From Rhizobium sp. WSM4643 (GTDB taxonomy: Bacteria > Pseudomonadota > Alphaproteobacteria > Rhizobiales > Rhizobiaceae), in the NCBI RefSeq assembly GCF_025152745.1, contig NZ_CP104040.1, forward strand, positions 4,468,501 to 4,532,500: 64,000 nt of DNA, in the 5' to 3' direction. Below, one piece after another: positions 59,788 through 64,000 of this stretch (the first letter of the stretch is position 1; every line of letters starts with the position of its first letter). Both the position numbers and the translations under genes were made by a program. The notes beneath the pieces were generated by a model, which did no database searches, was not told the origin of the DNA, and saw only the letters and a program-made list of their open reading frames with translations.

Positions 59788-60366
59788 CTATTTCGGCGCG
59801 CGTTTGGCAAGGATACGCTGCAGCGTCCGCCGGTGCATGTTGAGCCGGCGCGCCGTTTCGGAAACATTGCGCTCGCACATTTCATAGACCCGCTGGATAT
59901 GCTCCCAGCGCACCCGGTCGGCCGACATCGGATTTTCGGGAAGCTCGGCCTTTTCGCCCGGCCGCTGCGTCAGCGCCGAAAACACGTCGTCGGCATCCGC
60001 AGGCTTTGCGAGGTAGTCGACAGCGCCGAGCTTCACGGCCGTTACCGCCGTTGCGATATTGCCATAGCCGGTCAGCACGATGATCCTGGTGTCGTCGCGT
60101 CGCTGGCGGATCGCCTCGATGACGTCGAGCCCGTTGCCGTCGCCGAGCCGAAGATCGACCACCGCATATTTCGGCGGCCGGCCTCTCGACTTCGCAACGC
60201 CTTCCGCCACTGATTCGGCCGTCTCCACCTGGAAGCCGCGCGTCTCCATCGCCCGGGCCAGGCGGCGCAGGAATGGCCCGTCGTCGTCGACGATCAGCAG
60301 GCTGGCGTCGGGACCGATATGATCCTCGTCCGACGCGGCGAAATTGTCATGATTCTGTTCTGTCAT
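59788..60366 (-). CDS. actR: ActR/RegA redox response regulator
   Basis: Response regulator of the RegB/RegA type, in rhizobia called ActR, which controls acid tolerance, hydrogenase and electron transport genes. It has 192 residues: receiver with phospho-Asp71 in VVDLRLGDGNG, then a short proline-containing linker and a FIS-type helix-turn-helix (ERNVSETARRLNMHRRTLQR, about 164-183). It follows actS after 67 bases, same strand. Confidence 0.95.
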   Translation of the reverse strand: MTEQNHDNFAASDEDHIGPDASLLIVDDDGPFLRRLARAMETRGFQVETAESVAEGVAKSRGRPPKYAVVDLRLGDGNGLDVIEAIRQRRDDTRIIVLTGYGNIATAVTAVKLGAVDYLAKPADADDVFSALTQRPGEKAELPENPMSADRVRWEHIQRVYEMCERNVSETARRLNMHRRTLQRILAKRAPK

Positions 60367-60433
60367 CGTCTCGGTCCCGGCGGTTGAGCGCCCGATCTGC
60401 GTTAACCGCTATATCCTGTTTATGCCGACAAAG

Positions 60434-61762
60434 TCATTTTGTCGAATTTGCGTCGATCAGCATGCGCGGCCATTCGATTCGGATGCGCGCGCCCGCACTT
60501 TCCGGATCGCGGTTCTCGAAAACCAGCGACGCCCCCGAGCGCTCCAGCAGCGTCTTGGCGATGAAAAGCCCGAGCCCGAGGCCCCCGGCCGTATCCTCCT
60601 TCTGCCGCTTGGTCACATAGGGCTCGCCGATGCGCGTCAGAATATCAGGCGCATAACCGTTGCCGTCGTCTTCGATGACGATCAGCACCTTGTCGTGATC
60701 GTGCTCGACGGTGACGGTCACTTTCTCCCGCGCGTAATCGACGGCGTTTTCGATCAGGTTGCCGAGCCCGTACATGATGCCGGCATTGCGGTCGATGACC
60801 GGCTCACCCTTGCGCGGGCTCTTTTCGATGAGCTCGAGAGCGATACCGAATTCCCGGTGCGGGGCGACGATCTCCTCGATCATCGAGGAAAGCGGCAGCC
60901 GGCGCATATGCGCCTCGCCTTCGGAGGAAAGCGTCGTCAGCCGCCGCAGGATGTCGCGGCAGCGTTCGCTCTGGCTGCGCAGCAGCATCACGTCCTCGCG
61001 GAAACGATCGTCGTCCTTGAGTTCCCGCTCCATTTCCTTGGCGACGACGCTGATCGTCGCAAGCGGCGTGCCGAGTTCATGGGCGGCCGCAGCCGCCAGC
61101 CCATCGAGTTGGGAGAGGTGCTTTTCCCGCTGCAGCACCAGTTCGGTCGCCGCCAGCGCATCGGCAAGCTGGCTCGCTTCCATCGAAACCCGATAGGCAT
61201 AGAAGGCGGCAAACGCCATCGTCGAGGCGATCGAGCACCAGACACCGAACTGCATAACGTTGTGCACATTGATCTCGACCCCGTCGAACCAGGGCAGCGG
61301 GAAGGGCGAAAAGGCAAGCACCGTGATGCAGACCATCGCAAAGCCGATCAGCGCGGTGCTGTAGCGGATCGGCTGCGAGGCAAAGGAAATGATGACGGGC
61401 ACGCAGACGAGCGCTGCGAAAGGATTGGCAAGGCCGCCGGTAATGAAGAGCAGCGCGCAGAGCTGCAAAAGGTCGAAGCCGAGCAGGGCAAAGGCGGCTG
61501 ACGGCTCTAGCCGATGCGTCGGTGGATAGCGGATCGTCAGGTAAAAATTCACCCAGGCCAAGGCGGCGATCAGCGAAGAGCTGGCAATCAGCGGCAAGGA
61601 AAATTTCAGCCAGAAGGCAACGATGAACACCGTCAGCGCCTGTCCGCCGACGGCAAGCCAGCGCAGCCGCACCAGCGTCTGCAGGCGCAGCCTGCGGCTG
61701 TTGTGCCGGTCCTCCAGCGTATAGCCTTCCGTCTTGTCGATCATGCCAGGCTTGTCGATCAT
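60434..61762 (-). CDS. actS: ActS/RegB redox sensor kinase
   Basis: Membrane histidine kinase that senses the quinone pool. From the ATG at 61762 it has 442 residues, with GAAGGAG eight bases upstream. An earlier ATG at 61789 overlaps the hrpB stop but lacks a ribosome site. Six hydrophobic segments occupy about 36-190. The quinone motif GGLANPF is at 109-115, the H-box HELGTPLATIS has His228, and the redox-type cysteine Cys268 is in SERCRD. All hallmarks of RegB are present. Confidence 0.95.
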   Translation of the reverse strand: MIDKPGMIDKTEGYTLEDRHNSRRLRLQTLVRLRWLAVGGQALTVFIVAFWLKFSLPLIASSSLIAALAWVNFYLTIRYPPTHRLEPSAAFALLGFDLLQLCALLFITGGLANPFAALVCVPVIISFASQPIRYSTALIGFAMVCITVLAFSPFPLPWFDGVEINVHNVMQFGVWCSIASTMAFAAFYAYRVSMEASQLADALAATELVLQREKHLSQLDGLAAAAAHELGTPLATISVVAKEMERELKDDDRFREDVMLLRSQSERCRDILRRLTTLSSEGEAHMRRLPLSSMIEEIVAPHREFGIALELIEKSPRKGEPVIDRNAGIMYGLGNLIENAVDYAREKVTVTVEHDHDKVLIVIEDDGNGYAPDILTRIGEPYVTKRQKEDTAGGLGLGLFIAKTLLERSGASLVFENRDPESAGARIRIEWPRMLIDANSTK

Positions 61763-61785
61763 GCCGAGGGCTCCTTCAATGGCCC

Positions 61786-64000
61786 TCATGTACCACGCGG
61801 TTTTGCCCGTGTCGTCGGCAAGGCATCCTCCGGTCGCTCCGGCCAGGGATGCCGGGGATAGCGGCCGCGCATATCCGCACGCACATCCCTCCATGAGCCG
61901 GCCCAGAAGCCTGGCAGGTCGCGTGTCGTCTGGATCGGCCGGTGCGCCGGCGAGGTGAGCTCGAGCAGCAGCGGCAGGCGGCCACCGGCAATGGCTGGGT
62001 GCTGCTTCAGTCCAAACAGCTCCTGCACGCGGATCGTCAGCACCGGCTCCTCGCCCTCATATTGGATCGGATGCCTCTGGCCGGTCGGCGCTTCGAAATG
62101 GGTCGGCGCAAGCCGGCTAAGGTCGCGCTGCAATTCGTGCGGCACCAGCGATATCAGCCCGTTCGAAAGCCCGGCTGCGGAAATCTCGGAAAGGCCGCGG
62201 GCCTCGGTCTGAAAGGGGCCGAACCACTCGTCCAGCCGGGAAAGCAGGGCGCCGTCGCTGACATCAGGCCAGGGCTCGCCGATCATCCGGTGAAGGAATC
62301 CGATCCGCTCGCGCAGCTGCATGGCCTCCTTCGAGAAGGCAAGCTGATCGAGCCCCAGCTCGCGCACCCCCTCCACCAGTGCTTGGGTGACTGCTGGCCC
62401 GGAAGGTCGCGGCAGGGGCGTCTCTTCGAAGACGATTGCACCGAGCCGGGTTGCGCGCCGCGCCCTGACCTGCCGGCTCTGCCGGTCGAAGAATATCTGG
62501 TCGCCGGTTTTGATCTCGCCGGGAAGTTCGGCTTCGACATCGCCACGTGTCACCTCAGCTGCCGCCAAAACCCGCGCCTGCGCCGCCCGTCCGGTCAGGT
62601 CGGCAATCACCAGCATCTGGCTGCCGGCCAGCCTCTCGATCTCCGGCAGCTCCGCTCCGCGTCCGTTCGCCATTACGAATCGGCCGCGCCCGCCGCGCTG
62701 AAGTGCGATTCGATCCGGAAATGCGTGCAGCAGCAGCTGGCCCGCAAGTGCCGGCGCCGTTGCGGTAACGCTGTCGAGGCCGCTCGCCAGCCGTCCTGCC
62801 AGCCGCCGTGAAGCCTCCGCTCTCTCTCCGCGCTCGGCCTTGAAGCGTCGCAGCCGCTCCTCGATATCGATACTAGTTCCGCCAAGCCCCTGTTCCGTGA
62901 GAAGCACGGCGATCATCGCCGCATCCCGGGCGTGTCCCGCTTCTCCCGCCGAGACGACCATGGCGGCAAGCCGCGGCGGCAAAGCGAGGTCGCGCATCAC
63001 CTTGCCGCGCGCGGTCAGCGCTCCGTCCTTGTCGAGGGCGCCGAGCTGGCTAAGCAGAACCCGCGCTTCCCTCAGCGTCGTTTCCGGCGGCTGATCGACG
63101 AAGGCAAGCGATGCCGGATCTTGAACGCCCCAATGTGCGAGGTCGAGCACCAGCCCCGAGAGATCGCTGGAAAGGATCTGCGGTGGTGTGAAGGCCGGCA
63201 GAGCCGCCGTCTGTCCCTGGTGCCATAGTCTTACGGCGATACCCGGTTCCGTTCGTCCGGCACGCCCGGCCCGCTGATCGGCGGAAGCCCGCGATACGCG
63301 CACCGTCTCCAGCCGTGTGATTCCAGTCGAGGCCTCGAACACCGGCAGACGCTGAAGCCCGCTGTCGATCACGATCCTGACGCCGTCGATGGTAATCGAC
63401 GTTTCGGCGATCGACGTCGCAAGCACAATTTTTCGCGTCCCTGGGGATGCCGGCCGGATCGCCGCATCCTGCTCCTTCTGGCTGAGATTGCCGTAGAGCG
63501 GCGCAATCAGCGTCTCGGCTCCGAATCGTCCCTGCAGACGTTCCACAGTCCGCGTGATTTCTGCCTGGCCGGGCAGGAAAGCGAGGATCGAGCCCGCCTC
63601 ATTGACATGGGCATCGAGTATCGCCCGCGTGACAACGTCCTCGATGCGTTCGCCGCCCGTCCGGTCCTGGTAACGAATATCGATCGGAAAGCTGCGCCCC
63701 AGGCTTTCGATGACAGGTGGGTGGTCGAGCAGGGCGGCCACGCGTTCGACGTCGAGGGTCGCCGACATGACCAGGATACGCAGATCCTCGCGCAGCGCCG
63801 ACTGGACGTCGAGCGCCAAAGCGAGTCCGAAGTCTGCGTCCAGCGAACGCTCATGGAATTCGTCGAAGATCACCGTCGAGACACTGGTCAGCTCCGGATC
63901 GTCGAGGATCATCCGGGCAAAAACTCCTTCGGTCACCACCTCGATCCGTGTCGCTGCCGATATCCTGTTGTCAAGGCGCATGCGGTAGCCGACCGTCCCG
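61786..64000 (-). CDS. hrpB: ATP-dependent helicase HrpB (5' end cut by window edge)
   Basis: DEAH-box helicase of the HrpA/HrpB family; in bacteria its substrate is unclear. The visible 738 codons lack the N-terminal P-loop. The DEAH-type motif is DEFHERS (near 63846-63864) with VMSATL downstream, then the helicase C domain and the HrpB-specific C-terminal region. The frame continues to the window edge (GTVGYR before the first visible methionine). Its stop overlaps the earlier actS start codon, which suggests read-through transcription. Confidence 0.95.
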   Translation of the reverse strand, partial: GTVGYRMRLDNRISAATRIEVVTEGVFARMILDDPELTSVSTVIFDEFHERSLDADFGLALALDVQSALREDLRILVMSATLDVERVAALLDHPPVIESLGRSFPIDIRYQDRTGGERIEDVVTRAILDAHVNEAGSILAFLPGQAEITRTVERLQGRFGAETLIAPLYGNLSQKEQDAAIRPASPGTRKIVLATSIAETSITIDGVRIVIDSGLQRLPVFEASTGITRLETVRVSRASADQRAGRAGRTEPGIAVRLWHQGQTAALPAFTPPQILSSDLSGLVLDLAHWGVQDPASLAFVDQPPETTLREARVLLSQLGALDKDGALTARGKVMRDLALPPRLAAMVVSAGEAGHARDAAMIAVLLTEQGLGGTSIDIEERLRRFKAERGERAEASRRLAGRLASGLDSVTATAPALAGQLLLHAFPDRIALQRGGRGRFVMANGRGAELPEIERLAGSQMLVIADLTGRAAQARVLAAAEVTRGDVEAELPGEIKTGDQIFFDRQSRQVRARRATRLGAIVFEETPLPRPSGPAVTQALVEGVRELGLDQLAFSKEAMQLRERIGFLHRMIGEPWPDVSDGALLSRLDEWFGPFQTEARGLSEISAAGLSNGLISLVPHELQRDLSRLAPTHFEAPTGQRHPIQYEGEEPVLTIRVQELFGLKQHPAIAGGRLPLLLELTSPAHRPIQTTRDLPGFWAGSWRDVRADMRGRYPRHPWPERPEDALPTTRAKPRGT

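Overview
The window is an ordinary, gene-dense, GC-rich alphaproteobacterial chromosome around the replication origin. Recognisable family-level sequences (GyrB, AccD with a degenerate zinc ribbon, ChvG/ChvI, ActR/ActS, DivL, alphaproteobacterial HprK) and the order hemE - oriC - PPSR - maf - aroE - coaE - dnaQ - secB point to Rhizobium of the etli/leguminosarum type. The species call is inference from synteny and remembered protein families, not a database search. About 65 protein genes were identified. I saw no tRNA, rRNA, CRISPR array, insertion sequence or prophage.

Layout. 1-2.5 kb: a leftward hemE-hemJ-rho set (rho is cut by the window edge). 2.5-2.9 kb: the probable oriC, with a perfect DnaA box, two near-consensus boxes, an AT-rich tract and two GANTC sites. 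2.9-6.6 kb: rightward PPSR, maf, aroE, coaE and dnaQ, tightly packed. 6.6-7.7 kb: leftward secB and fxsA. 7.9-13.2 kb: rightward timA, mltA, smr and an XRE regulator in overlapping frames, then gyrB. 13.2-19.2 kb: mixed metabolic and unknown genes (nitroreductase, DUF2218, glutathionyl-hydroquinone reductase, FAH-family hydrolase, intracellular PHB depolymerase, DUF2852, YgjP-like metallopeptidase). 19.4-24.6 kb: trpF-trpB-trpA-accD-folC.

24.6-36.6 kb is a long leftward unit: divL, a tsaE-amgK fusion, murU-like, addB, addA and trxA. It links cell-cycle signalling, tRNA modification, cell-wall sugar recycling and double-strand break repair. 36.8-42.3 kb holds, also leftward, ahcY, a regulatory PTS branch (HPr, EIIA-Man, truncated HprK) and the ChvG/ChvI two-component system. 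pckA is divergent at 42.6 kb behind an intergenic region carrying LacI-type palindromes. 44.3-45.4 kb has arfB and alkB.

45.4-51.0 kb is a leftward histidine region (hisB, DUF2628, hisH, two unknown genes, hisA, hisF, hisE) ending in coaA, interrupted by a block of three intergenic hairpin repeats. 51.1-53.5 kb is hslV-GNAT-hslU. 53.7-58.3 kb has a secreted transglycosylase-like DUF1402 protein, a cytochrome P450 and malate synthase G. 58.4-64 kb has an L,D-transpeptidase lipoprotein, mmcB, the ActR/ActS redox system and hrpB (cut by the window edge).

Nothing looks like a wholly new defence or mobile system. The most interesting points are local: DivL with tyrosine in place of the phospho-accepting histidine; the TsaE-AmgK fusion beside MurU; a GNAT acetyltransferase embedded in the hslVU operon; uncharacterised genes inside the his cluster; an MltA without a signal peptide; AddB without Walker A or iron-sulfur cysteines; AccD without its zinc ribbon; and palindromic operator candidates upstream of ahcY, phaZ and pckA.
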